Assembly: GCF_014873755.1 (NCBI RefSeq)
Contig: NZ_JADBEG010000001.1
Coordinates: 7,910,501 to 7,974,500 of the forward strand
Direction: 5' to 3'
Source: Amycolatopsis lexingtonensis
GTDB taxonomy: Bacteria > Actinomycetota > Actinomycetes > Mycobacteriales > Pseudonocardiaceae
DNA: 64,000 nucleotides
How positions within the stretch are numbered: position 1 is the stretch's first letter; every line of letters starts with the position of its first letter. Positions 8,146-18,910 of this stretch are shown here, piece by piece. A program made the translations under genes and the position numbers. The notes beneath the pieces were generated by a model. The model was not told the origin of the DNA. It made no database searches and saw only the letters and a list, made by a program, of their open reading frames with translations.

Positions 8146-8619
8146 TCAGGCGTCCAGCTCGGCGAGGGCCTGCTTGGCCTTCTCGAGCTCGGCCTCCAGC
8201 GCGGCGACCTTCGCGGCCTGCGCCTCGCGGGCCTGGTTGATCACCTCGTCGATCGGGCCGGACAGTTCGCTGTGCAGTTCCTTCGCCGCACGCGAAACCG
8301 CCGCCGCCGGGATCTCGAGGCCCTTCGCGACCCACTTGGAGCCGTTCTTCAGCTCGGCCTGCCACTCGCCGTCGGCGGTGCCGGTGACCGTCAGGATCAG
8401 TTCGACCGTGCGGGTCTTCTTCGCCGTGGACGCCGTCGCCGCGCCCTTGGGGCGGCCGCGCTTGGGCTTGGGGGCCTCTTCCTCGGCGGGCTCGGGCGAG
8501 CCTTCCGAAGGGGAGGGGGACGCGGACTCGGTGACGGTCGCCTCGTCGGTGGCAACGGCCGGCGCCTCGGTGGTGGCCGAAGCCGTTTCCTCGTCGTGCG
8601 TCAGGACATCCACGGTCAT
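8146..8619 (-). CDS. Hypothetical protein with AT-hook-like motif and C-terminal coiled coil
   Basis: 157-aa protein not recognised as a named family with confidence. Three parts are visible: an acidic, low-complexity N-terminus (about 1-48, rich in E, A, T, S, P), the basic segment PKPKRGRPKGAA with an RGRP AT-hook core, a compact middle domain (about 70-125, VELILTVTGTADGEWQAELKNGSKWVAKG), and a C-terminal helix likely to form a coiled coil (AAKVAALEAELEKAKQALAEL). Architecture suggests a nucleoid-associated or DNA-binding accessory protein (inference). ATG 8619 has GGAG 8 nt upstream. Transcribed alone between acs and the DinB operon. Confidence 0.65.
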   Translation of the reverse strand: MTVDVLTHDEETASATTEAPAVATDEATVTESASPSPSEGSPEPAEEEAPKPKRGRPKGAATASTAKKTRTVELILTVTGTADGEWQAELKNGSKWVAKGLEIPAAAVSRAAKELHSELSGPIDEVINQAREAQAAKVAALEAELEKAKQALAELDA

Positions 8620-8710
8620 CGTCGTGTCGTCTCCTTGCCCGGGAAGTGGGTGTGGTTCGCGGCACAGTGTAGAACATGCGTTCGACGCGTGCCGCTCGGG
8701 GGTTCCATGA

Positions 8711-8745
8711 CAGAGCCCTCCCGGCGCGAAGCCGGAAGGGCTCTG
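8711..8745 (-). terminator. Strong terminator of acs
   Basis: CAGAGCCCT-C-CCGGC (8711-8725) pairs with GCCGG-A-AGGGCTCTG (8731-8745): 14 of 15 positions pair around a GCGAA loop. It lies 18 nt past the acs stop. Confidence 0.85.
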
Positions 8746-8762
8746 ACGGGGAGAACGCTAGC

Positions 8763-10745
<1,983 letters not shown>

Positions 10746-10780
10746 GGTTGCAAGGCCTCCTGTAGTGCGCCGAAACGACG

Positions 10781-10797
10781 GCTAGCGGCACGCTAGC
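10781..10797. promoter_or_regulatory. Palindrome upstream of acs
   Basis: GCTAGCG (10781-10787) and CGCTAGC (10791-10797) form a perfect 7-bp inverted repeat with a 3-nt centre, 36 nt upstream of the acs start and on the promoter side. Candidate regulator site; the cognate protein is unknown. Confidence 0.4.
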
Positions 10798-10845
10798 GAC
10801 GTTAGTCCGCCTTGTAAAAGGTTGCACCCACGTTGCCCGGCCGTT

Positions 10846-11448
10846 TCACCGAGGCAGGCGAGCCGCGGTGACTAAGCGTTCGTTCAGCCGGGCCTTCGCC
10901 GCCGGCCACTCCGGCGCCAGCATCGAATAGGTGACGGTGTCGCGCGAGGAGCCGTCCGGGCGGATCCGGTGCGCCCGCAGGACGCCTTCGCGAAGCGCGC
11001 CAAGTCGTTCGATGGCGCGTTGCGAGCGCAGGTTCCGGATGTCGGTCTCCCAGGAGACCCGTTGCGCGCCAAGGGTTTCGAACGCGTGCCCGAGCAGCAG
11101 CAGCTTCGACTCGGTGTTCAGCCCGGTGCGCTGCCAGTCCGCGCCGATCCAGGTGTGCCCGATGGACAGGATCCGGTGCTTCTCGACGACCTGGTAATAC
11201 GAGGTCGTCCCGGCGACGCGGCCGGAGGCGACGTCGATCTGCGCGAAGGGCCGCCGGTCGGGGTCGGCGAGCGCCTGCTCGACCATCCGCTCCGCGGCCG
11301 GAAGATCCCCCGGCTGCCGGATGCTCAGCCAGGCCCAGATGCCCGGGTCGGCGCCGGCTTCGAGCAGGCCCTTGGCGTGCTCGGGCACTAGCGGCTCCAG
11401 GCGGACGTGCTCGCCGGCCAGCGTCGGTCGCGTGTTCCAGTCACTCAC
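10846..11448 (-). CDS. GNAT-family N-acetyltransferase (RimJ/RimL-like)
   Basis: 200-aa acetyl-CoA-dependent acetyltransferase. The RimJ/RimL-type layout is visible: LAGEHVRLEPLVPEHAKGLLEA at the N-terminus, strand VAGTTSYYQV, the IGHTWIGADWQRTGLNTESKLLLLGHAFE motif region, then VSWETDIRNLRSQRAIERLGALREG. The acetyl-CoA pyrophosphate loop is the QRTGLN region. GTG 11448 (SDWNTRPTLAG) is chosen because conserved sequence begins there. Acceptor substrate unknown; relatives modify protein N-termini or small amines. Divergent from the phosphoribosyltransferase. Confidence 0.8.
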   Translation of the reverse strand: MSDWNTRPTLAGEHVRLEPLVPEHAKGLLEAGADPGIWAWLSIRQPGDLPAAERMVEQALADPDRRPFAQIDVASGRVAGTTSYYQVVEKHRILSIGHTWIGADWQRTGLNTESKLLLLGHAFETLGAQRVSWETDIRNLRSQRAIERLGALREGVLRAHRIRPDGSSRDTVTYSMLAPEWPAAKARLNERLVTAARLPR

Positions 11449-11560
11449 GTGATCACCGTACGGTCGGCAATGGCTGCTTCTGATAGCCAATTTCCGAGCA
11501 TTTTCGCAGGCCACTTCGGCGTTGCCTATGCTCGGCTGACCACGACGAAGGGCGAGATCG

Positions 11561-12058
11561 ATGGCCGAAGAGCGCGAAGAGCTGAGCTGGGAGCTGTTCG
11601 GCACCGCGAGCCGTGAACTGGCTCACACCATCGCCGACGACGGCTTCGCGCCGGACCTCGTCCTCTCCATCGCCCGCGGCGGCCTCTTCGTCGCCGGCGC
11701 GCTCGGCTACGCGCTCGACGTCAAGAACCTGCACGTGATGAACGTCGAGTTCTACACCGGCGTCGACCAGCGCCTCGACCTGCCGGTGATGCTGCCGCCG
11801 GTGCCCAACGTCGTCGACCTGACGAGCAAGAAGGTGCTGATCGCCGACGACGTCGCCGACACCGGCGCCACCCTCAAGCTCGTGCGCGACTTCTGCCTCG
11901 ACCACGTCGCCGAGGTGCGCTCGGCCGTCGTCTACGAGAAGCCGCACTCCACGGTCAAGTGCGAGTACGTCTGGCGGCACACCGACCGCTGGATCAACTT
12001 CCCGTGGTCGGTGCTGCCGCCCGTGGTCTCCCGTGAAGGCCAGGTGCTCGATGCCTGA
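11561..12058 (+). CDS. Phosphoribosyltransferase-domain protein
   Basis: Type I phosphoribosyltransferase fold, 165 aa. The PRPP-binding loop VLIADDVADTGATLKL (about 95-110) is complete with both acidic residues. The N-terminal LVLSIARGGLFVAGALGYAL is the usual 'xxxRGG' PRPP pyrophosphate loop. Most like the xanthine/hypoxanthine phosphoribosyltransferase-type proteins of actinobacteria, so a purine-salvage substrate is likely but not certain. Start ATG 11561 with AAGGGCGAG upstream. The next gene starts inside its last codons (8-nt overlap), so they are cotranslated. Confidence 0.8.
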   Translation: MAEEREELSWELFGTASRELAHTIADDGFAPDLVLSIARGGLFVAGALGYALDVKNLHVMNVEFYTGVDQRLDLPVMLPPVPNVVDLTSKKVLIADDVADTGATLKLVRDFCLDHVAEVRSAVVYEKPHSTVKCEYVWRHTDRWINFPWSVLPPVVSREGQVLDA

Positions 12059-12773
12059 TCCGCTGAAGCCCCTCCTCGACCTAGAAGGCGTCGCCGCGGC
12101 CGCGAAAGCCGCGCAGGACGCCGTGTTCAAGGTGCACCGCCTGCCCGCCAACCTCCGCGGCGGCGCGGCGACCGCGGCCGAAGCGTCGGTGCGCGCCGCC
12201 CGCGCGTCCGCCGGCATCGAGGGCGCCAACCCGGAACTGCCCGCCGACGGCGCGGTCGCCGACCCGGTCCTCGCGGGCGCGCTGCGCGTCGCGGAGACCC
12301 TCGAAACGCTCCTCCCGACGTGGCGCCGCGCGCCTCTCCAAGCCCTGGCGCGCTTGCACGTTCTCGCCGCGGCCGACCTCGTCGACGACCTGGATGCGTT
12401 GGGGCGCCCGCATTCCGGCGGTGGCCGCCTGGAGCTGCTGGCCCAGCTCGTCACGGGCGCGACGTCGGTGCCGGGTCCGGTGCTGACGGCCGTCGTGCAC
12501 GGAGAACTGTTGGCGCTCAAGCCGTTCGGCAGCGCGGACGGAGTCGTCGCGCGCGCGGCCGCTCGTTTGACGATGGTCGCTACCGGGCTGGACCCGAAGG
12601 CGCTGAGCGTTCCCGAAGTCGCGTTCTTCCGCCGGGTGCCGCGCTATCTCGAAGCAGCCGAAGGATTCGCGAGCGGGAAACCCGAAGGCGTGCGCGAGTG
12701 GCTGCTGTTCAACTGCGAAGCGTTCGAAGCCGGTGCGCGCGAAGCGAAGAGCATCTCGGACGCCGCTTCCTAG
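12051..12773 (+). CDS. Degenerate Fic-like protein (Rv3662c-type)
   Basis: 240-aa all-helical protein, probably the counterpart of Rv3662c. I see a resemblance to Fic AMP-transferases. [10 protein letters not shown] (51-60) contains the inhibitory pattern [S/T]xxxE[G/N], and [24 protein letters not shown] (H150 onward) lines up with the Fic core HxFx(D/E)GNGRxxR. The catalytic His is Lys157 and the GNGR loop is SADGVVAR, so AMPylation should be lost. Fold assignment is inference from motif spacing. ATG 12051 overlaps the upstream stop by 8 nt; a GTG at 12033 is possible. Its stop overlaps the convergent gene by 4 nt (CTAG). Confidence 0.6.
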   Translation: MPDPLKPLLDLEGVAAAAKAAQDAVFKVHRLPANLRGGAATAAEASVRAARASAGIEGANPELPADGAVADPVLAGALRVAETLETLLPTWRRAPLQALARLHVLAAADLVDDLDALGRPHSGGGRLELLAQLVTGATSVPGPVLTAVVHGELLALKPFGSADGVVARAAARLTMVATGLDPKALSVPEVAFFRRVPRYLEAAEGFASGKPEGVREWLLFNCEAFEAGAREAKSISDAAS

Positions 12774-13759
12774 GCAGCGAGGACCGCGAGCAATTCGCGC
12801 TCGCGCTGTGCGCTGAGGCCCGCACGCCGCTCCCGGTCCAGACCCTGCTCGCGTTCCCAGCGCAGCGTGTCGGCCAGCAGCTCCGCCCGGGGCCGGTGCC
12901 GCAGTCCCGCGGCGCGCGCCGAGGAGCCGTCCCGCGCCGACCACCCTTCCCAGCCCGGCTCGGCCAGCCACAGGGGTAGCGACTCGGGCCCCATGTACTC
13001 GGCCACGCCGTTGGCGAGCAGCCACGCCGATTCGGCGGCGACCACGCGGCCGGTGTGCCCGCCGGCGGCGCGGGACAGCTCGATCCACTCTCCGAACGGG
13101 ACGACCGGGCCGACGGCGTTGTAGGTGCCGGTGGTTCCGGTCGCCGCGGCGTCGAGCAGCCAGGAGGTGAGGTCCCGGACGTCGATCACCTGGGTGGGTG
13201 CGGCCGGCGTGGCGGGGACCAGCATCGGCCCTCGCGGATCGCGTGCGGCGCGGGCGGCCCAGTACCCGGAGCGCCCGCTGTGATCGCCGGGGCCGCCGAT
13301 GAGCCCGGCCCGCGCGATGAGGAGCCGGTCACCCACCACGGCCGCCGACGCCTGCTCGCAGGCGACCTTCGCCTCGCCGTACAGCTCGCGGCCGGCCTCG
13401 CTCCGGTCGGTGGGGGCGAGCAGGGGAGCGGTCTCGTCCGCCCCCGGCGAGGCGTGGGAGGCGTAGACGTTGCCGGACGAGACGTACGCCCAGTGCCCGG
13501 CCTTGCGGCCCAGCGCGTCGAGCGCGCCCCGCACGAAGCCCGGTTGCCACGACACTTCGACGACCGCGTCCCACACGCGGCCGAGCAAGGGCTCGTACGC
13601 CGACGGATCGCGCCGGTCGGCGGCGACCAGCGTCGCTCCGTGCGCGACCTCCCCGCTCTCACCTCGCGCGAGACAGGTCACCCGGTGACCGCGTTCGATC
13701 GCCTGCCGGGACAGCTCCCGCCCCACCCACGCCGTTCCGCCCAAGACCAGGATCTCCAC
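12770..13759 (-). CDS. NAD-dependent epimerase/dehydratase (extended SDR)
   Basis: 329-aa extended short-chain dehydrogenase. The Rossmann glycine motif is [19 protein letters not shown]. The active-site region contains YVSSGNVYA and then the Tyr-x3-Lys equivalent [11 protein letters not shown] (Y and K four residues apart). [15 protein letters not shown] and the C-terminal substrate domain complete the fold. Probably acts on a nucleotide sugar or isoflavone-reductase-type substrate; not resolved. GTG 13759 (MEILVLGG) is the usual first residue in relatives; TTG 13771 is the alternative. Neither has a clear ribosome site. Stand-alone gene on the minus strand. Confidence 0.75.
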   Translation of the reverse strand: MEILVLGGTAWVGRELSRQAIERGHRVTCLARGESGEVAHGATLVAADRRDPSAYEPLLGRVWDAVVEVSWQPGFVRGALDALGRKAGHWAYVSSGNVYASHASPGADETAPLLAPTDRSEAGRELYGEAKVACEQASAAVVGDRLLIARAGLIGGPGDHSGRSGYWAARAARDPRGPMLVPATPAAPTQVIDVRDLTSWLLDAAATGTTGTYNAVGPVVPFGEWIELSRAAGGHTGRVVAAESAWLLANGVAEYMGPESLPLWLAEPGWEGWSARDGSSARAAGLRHRPRAELLADTLRWEREQGLDRERRAGLSAQRERELLAVLAA

Positions 13760-13823
13760 CCCGGCAGCCAAGCACGGATTCCCGCTCCCGCCAGGCGGAT
13801 TCGCTGACAGCGGACGCAGCGTC

Positions 13824-14915
13824 CTAACCGGACAGTTTCGCCGACCACTTCTCTTCGATCCGCCCGAACCGCCACACGGCCAGCGCGACGACCCAGGTGA
13901 GCACGAACAGCCCGACGATCCCGAATCCGACGTAGTCCAGGTCCACCGAAGCGATCGCGGCCAGCGGTCCCGAGGTGATGTCCAGCTTCTCGGTAAGGAT
14001 CGACACCAGCTCGATCGTGCCGATGACGAACGCGACGGCGACCGACAGCGTCGTCACCGTGATGTTGTAGAAGATCTTGCGCACCGGCTTCGCGAACGCC
14101 CAGCCGTAGGCGAAGTTCATGAAGCAGCCGTCCACGGTGTCGAACAGGCTCATCCCGGCGGCGAACAGGATCGGCAGCACGAGGATCGCGTACCAGGGCA
14201 GCGCGAACGTGGCGGCGCCCGCGGCGAGCACCAGCAGCCCGATCTCGGTCGCGGTGTCGAAACCCAGGCCGAACAGCAGGCCGACGGGGTAGATGTGCCA
14301 CGGCTTCCGCACGGACTTCGTCGCGCCGCGCAGCACGCGGTTCAGCACGCCGCGGTTGTCCAGCTGCCGCTCCAGCGCGGCCTCGTCGAACTCGCCGTGG
14401 CGCATCCGCCGGAACACCCGCAGGATGCCGACCAGCACCACGAGGTTCAGGATCGCGATCACGTACAGGAACACGCCGGACACCGACGTCCCGATGAGGC
14501 CGGTCGCGTCATGCAACGCCGAGGAGCCGTCCTCGACCTGCCCGGCCAGCGCGCGGACACCGAGGGAGAGCAAGAGGCACAGCGCGAAGACGATCGTCGA
14601 GTGCCCGAGGGAGAACCAGAACCCGACCGACAGCGGCCGCTGGCCGTCGGCCATCAGCTTGCGGGTGGTGTTGTCGATCGCGGCGATGTGGTCGGCGTCG
14701 AAGGCGTGCCGCATGCCGAGCGTGAACGCCGTGACGCCCAGCCCGATCCCGAACACGCCCGTCGTGCCCAGCGCGTAGTGGTGGGGTGCGACGAAGACCG
14801 CCAGCACCACCCAGCCCACGACGTTGAGCAGCAGGATGAACCCGGCCATCCCGCCGACCGACACCCACTCGCGGCGCGAAAGCCCGCGCCGCGAGTCCTC
14901 TTCCGTGCCCGCCAT
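13824..14915 (-). CDS. NiCoT-family nickel/cobalt permease
   Basis: High-affinity Ni2+/Co2+ uptake permease (HoxN/HupN/NixA family), 363 aa with eight predicted helices. The hallmark helix-II motif is complete ([14 protein letters not shown], HxxxxDH), as are [12 protein letters not shown] and [13 protein letters not shown]. Role: metal supply for urease, hydrogenase, superoxide dismutase or cobalamin. No cobalamin or nickel riboswitch is seen. The short leader contains palindromic sequence (14931-14965) that could bind a metal sensor. ATG 14915; ribosome site GGGAGG about 14 nt upstream. Which metal it carries cannot be read from sequence. Confidence 0.9.
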   Translation of the reverse strand: MAGTEEDSRRGLSRREWVSVGGMAGFILLLNVVGWVVLAVFVAPHHYALGTTGVFGIGLGVTAFTLGMRHAFDADHIAAIDNTTRKLMADGQRPLSVGFWFSLGHSTIVFALCLLLSLGVRALAGQVEDGSSALHDATGLIGTSVSGVFLYVIAILNLVVLVGILRVFRRMRHGEFDEAALERQLDNRGVLNRVLRGATKSVRKPWHIYPVGLLFGLGFDTATEIGLLVLAAGAATFALPWYAILVLPILFAAGMSLFDTVDGCFMNFAYGWAFAKPVRKIFYNITVTTLSVAVAFVIGTIELVSILTEKLDITSGPLAAIASVDLDYVGFGIVGLFVLTWVVALAVWRFGRIEEKWSAKLSG

Positions 14916-14930
14916 CGCCCACCCGCCTCC

Positions 14931-14965
14931 CTCTCATCTGAGAGGTTAGACAGGTGAACAGATGA
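14931..14965. promoter_or_regulatory. Palindromic sequences upstream of the NiCoT permease
   Basis: CTCTCA-TC-TGAGAG (14931-14944) is a perfect short palindrome. TCATCTG (14934-14940) is repeated inverted as CAGATGA (14959-14965). They sit 16-50 nt upstream of the permease start. Possible operator of a metal-responsive repressor; no consensus was matched. Confidence 0.35.
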
Positions 14966-14978
14966 ACGGCAATGAGTT

Positions 14979-15905
14979 CTAGCTGGCGCGCACGCGCACC
15001 AAGTCCAGCGCCTTCCGCACGTGCCCGCCCGACGTGTGCAGCGCCTTGGCCGCGCTCGTGACGTCGGTGCCCGAAAGCAGGTGCACCAGCGCCACCTTGA
15101 GGTCGCCCCCGGCCTCGGTGAGCGCGTCCGAGCAGTCCGCCATCGTCATGCCGGTGGCTTCCTGCAGGATCCGGATGGTCCGGCCGCGCAGCTTCGCGTT
15201 CGTCGCCCGCATGCTGACCATCAGGTTGGAGTAGGTCCGGCCCAGCTTGATCATCGTCGCCGTGGAGAACGACGTCAGGATCATCTTCTGCGCCGTGCCC
15301 GCCTTCATCCGGGTCGAGCCGGCGATCGCCTCCGGGCCGGTGTCGACGGCGATGAGCACGTCGACGCCGACGGGCTTGGCGGCCTTCGGGTTGCCCGAGA
15401 CGAGCCCGGTCCGCGCGCCCTGGCGGGACGCCGCGGCCAGCGCGCCCAAGACGTACGGCGTCCTGCCCGACGCCGTCAGCCCCAGTACGAAGTCGCCCGG
15501 CTGGACCATCGCGGCCATCTCGGCCGCGCCGGCCCCGTCGTCGTCTTCGGCGTTTTCGACGGCGCTGCGCAAGGCCTTCTCGCCGCCCGCGTGATGCGCG
15601 ATGAACCAGTCCGCCGGCACGTTGAACGTCGGCACCAGTTCGGCCGCGTCCAGTGTCGCCAGGCGCCCGGACGTCCCGGCGCCGACGTAGTGCACCCGGC
15701 CGCCGGCTCGCAGGGCGTCGACCGCGTAGTCCACCGCGCGCGCCACCTGGGGCAGCACCGCGGCCACGGCGCCGGCGACCGTGCGGTCTTCGGCGTTGAT
15801 CGCGCCCAGGATCCCCGCGGTGGACATCAGGTCGATGTCCGTGGTGCGGGGATTGCGGGTCTCGGTCGGCGAATCGACGTGCACCGCCTGCGTGGGGACG
15901 GTCAT
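14979..15905 (-). CDS. murQ: N-acetylmuramic acid 6-phosphate etherase MurQ
   Basis: Cleaves the lactyl ether of MurNAc-6-phosphate to give GlcNAc-6-phosphate and D-lactate (peptidoglycan recycling, cytosol). 308 aa; SIS domain with VHYVGAGTSGRLATLDAAELVPTF including the catalytic-type Glu, the second acidic region SAVENAEDDD, and the signature TGPEAIAGSTRMKAGTAQK. ATG 15905 is chosen for GAGG 6 nt upstream. An ATG at 15932 overlapping the regulator's stop (TAATG) would add nine residues. It is the last gene of the minus-strand cluster with an RpiR regulator, an AmiE-like hydrolase, namZ and nagZ. Confidence 0.93.
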   Translation of the reverse strand: MTVPTQAVHVDSPTETRNPRTTDIDLMSTAGILGAINAEDRTVAGAVAAVLPQVARAVDYAVDALRAGGRVHYVGAGTSGRLATLDAAELVPTFNVPADWFIAHHAGGEKALRSAVENAEDDDGAGAAEMAAMVQPGDFVLGLTASGRTPYVLGALAAASRQGARTGLVSGNPKAAKPVGVDVLIAVDTGPEAIAGSTRMKAGTAQKMILTSFSTATMIKLGRTYSNLMVSMRATNAKLRGRTIRILQEATGMTMADCSDALTEAGGDLKVALVHLLSGTDVTSAAKALHTSGGHVRKALDLVRVRAS

Positions 15906-15931
15906 CATGCGCCTCACATTTTCTCCGGTCA

Positions 15932-16933
15932 TTACTTGCCGGTTTCCCGCGGACGGCGACGACCGTCCGGCCTGACCCCCAAGCGGTGCGAGCCGACCGC
16001 GTCCCTGGTCGCGTCCAGGGCGCTGACCGACGCGTCCATGTGCCGCTGCGCGACGCCGATGAACAGGCAGTCGATGACGGTGAGCTGGGCGATGCGGCTC
16101 GCCGTCGCTCCCGAACGGAAAGTGGTTTCCCGTGCGGCGGTCGTCAAAACGTAGTCGGCGACCTCGGTGATCGGGGACCGCGGGAAGTTCGTCACGGCGA
16201 TGGTGATCGCGCCGTGCTCGCGGGCCACGCGCAGCGCCTCGACGGTGTCGGTGGTCGCGCCGGTGTGCGAGACGCCGATGGCGACGTCACCGGGGCTGAG
16301 CACCGCGGCCGAGGTGAGCATGATGTGCGTGTCCGACCACGAGAAGCACACGCGGCCGATGCGGTGCAGCTTCTGCTGGAGGTCGGCGGCGACGAACGCG
16401 CTCGCGCCCACGCCGTAGACGTCGACGCGGCCGGCGCTCGCGACGACCTCGATCACGCGCTCCAGCGTGGCCACGTCGAGCTGGTCGGCCGTCTCCTCGA
16501 CCGCGCGGGCGTCGGCGAAGCTGACCTTGCCGATGACGGCCGCCAGGTCGTCCTCGGGGCCGATCTCGCCGCCGAGGTTGCGGGTCGTGCGGGCCTCGGT
16601 GCGCGCGGTGTCCGCGGCCAGCGCGATGCGCAGCTGCGGGTACCCCCCGACGCCGACGGCCTTGCAGAACCGCGTGACGGTCGTTTCGCTCGTGTTGGCG
16701 GCCAGGGCCACCTCGGTGATGCTGCGTCTCGCGACCTGCGCGGGATCCTCCAGCACCACCTTCGCCACACGCTGCTCGGCGCGGGCCAGGCCGGGGAGCA
16801 GGGACCGGATCCGGACCAGCGGGCTGGCGTCCGCGTCCCGCACGGTCGGCTGGACCGATACGGGCTCGGACGGTGCCGTGCCGATTACGGATTCGGTATC
16901 ACTCACCGTCGGAAAGTTACTAACCGTTGGCAT
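15932..16933 (-). CDS. murR: RpiR/MurR-family transcriptional regulator
   Basis: Sugar-phosphate-responsive regulator, about 333 aa. N-terminal HTH_6 domain (about residues 45-115, RRSITEVALAANTSETTVTRFCKAVGVGGYPQLRIAL) and C-terminal SIS domain (RVDVYGVGASAFVAADLQQKL; VAIGVSHTGATTDTVEAL). Position directly before murQ indicates a MurNAc-6-phosphate sensor like MurR (inference). ATG 16933 is the likely start; GTG 16916 is possible. No strong ribosome site for either. The 211-nt upstream gap probably holds its promoter and its own operator, which I could not identify. Confidence 0.85.
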   Translation of the reverse strand: MPTVSNFPTVSDTESVIGTAPSEPVSVQPTVRDADASPLVRIRSLLPGLARAEQRVAKVVLEDPAQVARRSITEVALAANTSETTVTRFCKAVGVGGYPQLRIALAADTARTEARTTRNLGGEIGPEDDLAAVIGKVSFADARAVEETADQLDVATLERVIEVVASAGRVDVYGVGASAFVAADLQQKLHRIGRVCFSWSDTHIMLTSAAVLSPGDVAIGVSHTGATTDTVEALRVAREHGAITIAVTNFPRSPITEVADYVLTTAARETTFRSGATASRIAQLTVIDCLFIGVAQRHMDASVSALDATRDAVGSHRLGVRPDGRRRPRETGK

Positions 16934-17144
16934 CTGCGACAAGGCTACCCACACCCTTCGGTCGGATCGCAACCCGTCCGTGTCTGCGGATCTGGATTTG
17001 CGATTAATCACTGACCAGAAAGTCGCCAACCAGGTCGGTCATGTTAACGAGGTCAAGCTAACGACTTGGCAACTTAGTGTCGCGGTGCAAGCGGCCAACG
17101 GACGGTAAACTCGGGTGTTTGTTCGACAATTGGCGACAGCTCGG
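16934..17144. promoter_or_regulatory. Leader region of the rpiR-murQ genes
   Basis: 211 nt between the end of the AmiE-like gene and rpiR. It is relatively AT-rich, so a separate promoter for rpiR-murQ is likely. Visible elements: TAACGA twice, 14 nt apart (17044 and 17058), and on the minus strand TTGGCG followed after 16 nt by TTAATC, a weak promoter match. No clear MurR box. Confidence 0.35.
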
Positions 17145-18899
17145 TCACCGAGCGCTCAACTGCCAACCCTCAGCGACGAAAGCGGCGGGGTTTCGTTCAC
17201 CGTCGAGGAGTGATCGGCCGCTCTCGGTGACTTTCACACCGTCGACCGAAACTCCGCGTCCCGTGTAACTCGGATCGGTGCTGTAACGCCACCTGAGGCT
17301 CACCGACGCCGCTCGAGGCAGTGTCCCGATGACCTTCCACCAGGCACGGTGGCCGTGTCCGGAGAGCGACGTCACAGTTCCGGAGGGTGCCCCCGGCCCC
17401 GATACCGATACAGCGATCGGTTGCCAGTTCACGCCGTCGGTGCTGGCCTGCAGCTGAAGTGGATCAGTCGGCCCTTCGGTGTCCACGAAGGCGTAGAAAG
17501 AGACGCTGGCTTGATCACTTTCCGTAGTAAAAGGCCGCGTACTCAACGTGGCGACGCTCGCGTTACCCAGCGTGCTCGTCCAGGCGTCCTTCCCGGCCGC
17601 CGGCCGGACCGCCATGGCCCTGGCCAGCGAGGTCGCCCACACCTGGCGGGCGGTGTTGATCGAGCCCCAGCTCCGGCTCGGGTGCACGCGGTTGGTCAGC
17701 AGGACGGCGAACGAGCGCGACTCCGGGTCGATGACCAGCGTCGTCCCGGTGAAGCCGGTGTGCCCCGCGGTGACCGGCGACGCCAGCGCGCCCATGTACC
17801 AGGGCTGGTCGAGCTCGAAGCCGAGGCCGTGCGAGTCGTCCGGGAACTGCTGGTTGTAGTTCGTCAGCATCTGCCGCACGGTCTCCTCGCCCAGGATCCG
17901 GTGTCCGCGGTAGCTGCCGCCGTTGAGGATCGTCTGGGCGAGCGTGGCCATGTCGCCGGCGGTGCTGAACACCCCGGCGTGCCCGGCGACGCCGCCGAGC
18001 GACCACGCGTTCTCGTCGTGCACGCTGCCGCGCACCATGCCGCGCGGCGGGTTGGCCTCGAACTCCGTCGCGGCGATCCGGTCCAGCTTCGACGCGGGTG
18101 GGTTGTAGCCCGTGTCGACCATGCCGAGCGGCGCGGTGATGCGGTCGTGGACGACCTTGTCGAGGGGCTGCCCGGTCAGCTTCTCGACGATGAAGCCGAG
18201 GGTGAGGAGGTTGATGTCGGAGTAGAGGTACGTCGTGCCCGGCTTGTTCTTCAGCGGGCTGTCGAGCACGGCCTGCCGGCGCGACGGGATGTCCGGGTAA
18301 CCGGCCCACAACGACGGGATCGGGTCGGCGTCGAACCCGGAGACGTGCGTGAGCAGCATCTTGACCGTGATGGCCGCTTTGTCGCCGGTGGCGAACTCGG
18401 GGAAGATGCGCGACACCGGGGTGTCGATGGTCAGCTGCCCGCGGTCGACGAGCTGCAGGACGGCGATCGACGTGAACAGCTTCGAGATCGAAGCCATGTC
18501 GAAGATCGTGTCGTTCCGCATCGGGACCTGCTGCTCGGCGGGCAGTTCGGTGCCCGCCGCGTCGGCGTACCGCACCGCCCCGCCGACCGCGTACCGGTCG
18601 ACGACGACGCCGTCGTGCGCCAGCAGGCCCACCGCGCCGGAGAAGTGCGGGTGCCCGGTTGCGTCCGGCTTGGTCCAGCTCGCCAGGAAGTCCTCGGCCG
18701 CCTTGATCGGCGCCGGGTCCAGGCCGACCTCCTGCGGGGGCCCGGTGCGCAGGGTCGTCCACGCCGGGGCGAACCCCTGCTGCGGCCGGTCGAAGCGGCC
18801 GGCGTCGTGGCGTCCCGTGATGGCGCTGGCTCCCGAGGTCAACGTGGTCAATGCGACCAGCACTCCGGTGGCCGCGGCGAGGACCTTCCTAGCACGCAC
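17145..18899 (-). CDS. Secreted serine hydrolase, AmiE-like (beta-lactamase fold)
   Basis: 584-aa secreted or anchored serine hydrolase. Signal peptide at residues 1-27 (RARKVLAAATGVLVALTTLTSGASA). Beta-lactamase-fold domain about 40-430: SxxK as MASISKLFTS, the YxN-position motif as LYSDINLLTLG, and the KTG-position motif as GHTGFTG. The C-terminal ~120 aa form a separate beta-rich domain, perhaps wall- or sugar-binding. GTG 18899 has GGGGAG 5 nt upstream and lies 11 nt after namZ. In B. subtilis the same neighbours (nagZ, namZ, murQ) include AmiE, a muramyl-L-alanine amidase of this fold, so removal of stem peptides from MurNAc is the likely role (inference). Confidence 0.8.
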   Translation of the reverse strand: MRARKVLAAATGVLVALTTLTSGASAITGRHDAGRFDRPQQGFAPAWTTLRTGPPQEVGLDPAPIKAAEDFLASWTKPDATGHPHFSGAVGLLAHDGVVVDRYAVGGAVRYADAAGTELPAEQQVPMRNDTIFDMASISKLFTSIAVLQLVDRGQLTIDTPVSRIFPEFATGDKAAITVKMLLTHVSGFDADPIPSLWAGYPDIPSRRQAVLDSPLKNKPGTTYLYSDINLLTLGFIVEKLTGQPLDKVVHDRITAPLGMVDTGYNPPASKLDRIAATEFEANPPRGMVRGSVHDENAWSLGGVAGHAGVFSTAGDMATLAQTILNGGSYRGHRILGEETVRQMLTNYNQQFPDDSHGLGFELDQPWYMGALASPVTAGHTGFTGTTLVIDPESRSFAVLLTNRVHPSRSWGSINTARQVWATSLARAMAVRPAAGKDAWTSTLGNASVATLSTRPFTTESDQASVSFYAFVDTEGPTDPLQLQASTDGVNWQPIAVSVSGPGAPSGTVTSLSGHGHRAWWKVIGTLPRAASVSLRWRYSTDPSYTGRGVSVDGVKVTESGRSLLDGERNPAAFVAEGWQLSAR

Positions 18900-18910
18900 G
18901 AGTCTCCCCC

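Noticed and set aside
15905..15932. MurQ start at ATG 15932 (TAATG overlap with the regulator)
   Set aside because: Possible, but GAGG is well placed only for ATG 15905; kept as an alternative.
17139..17153. GCTCGGT-C-ACCGAGC as a terminator of the AmiE-like gene
   Set aside because: A 1-nt loop cannot form a hairpin and it overlaps the coding end; at most a DNA palindrome.
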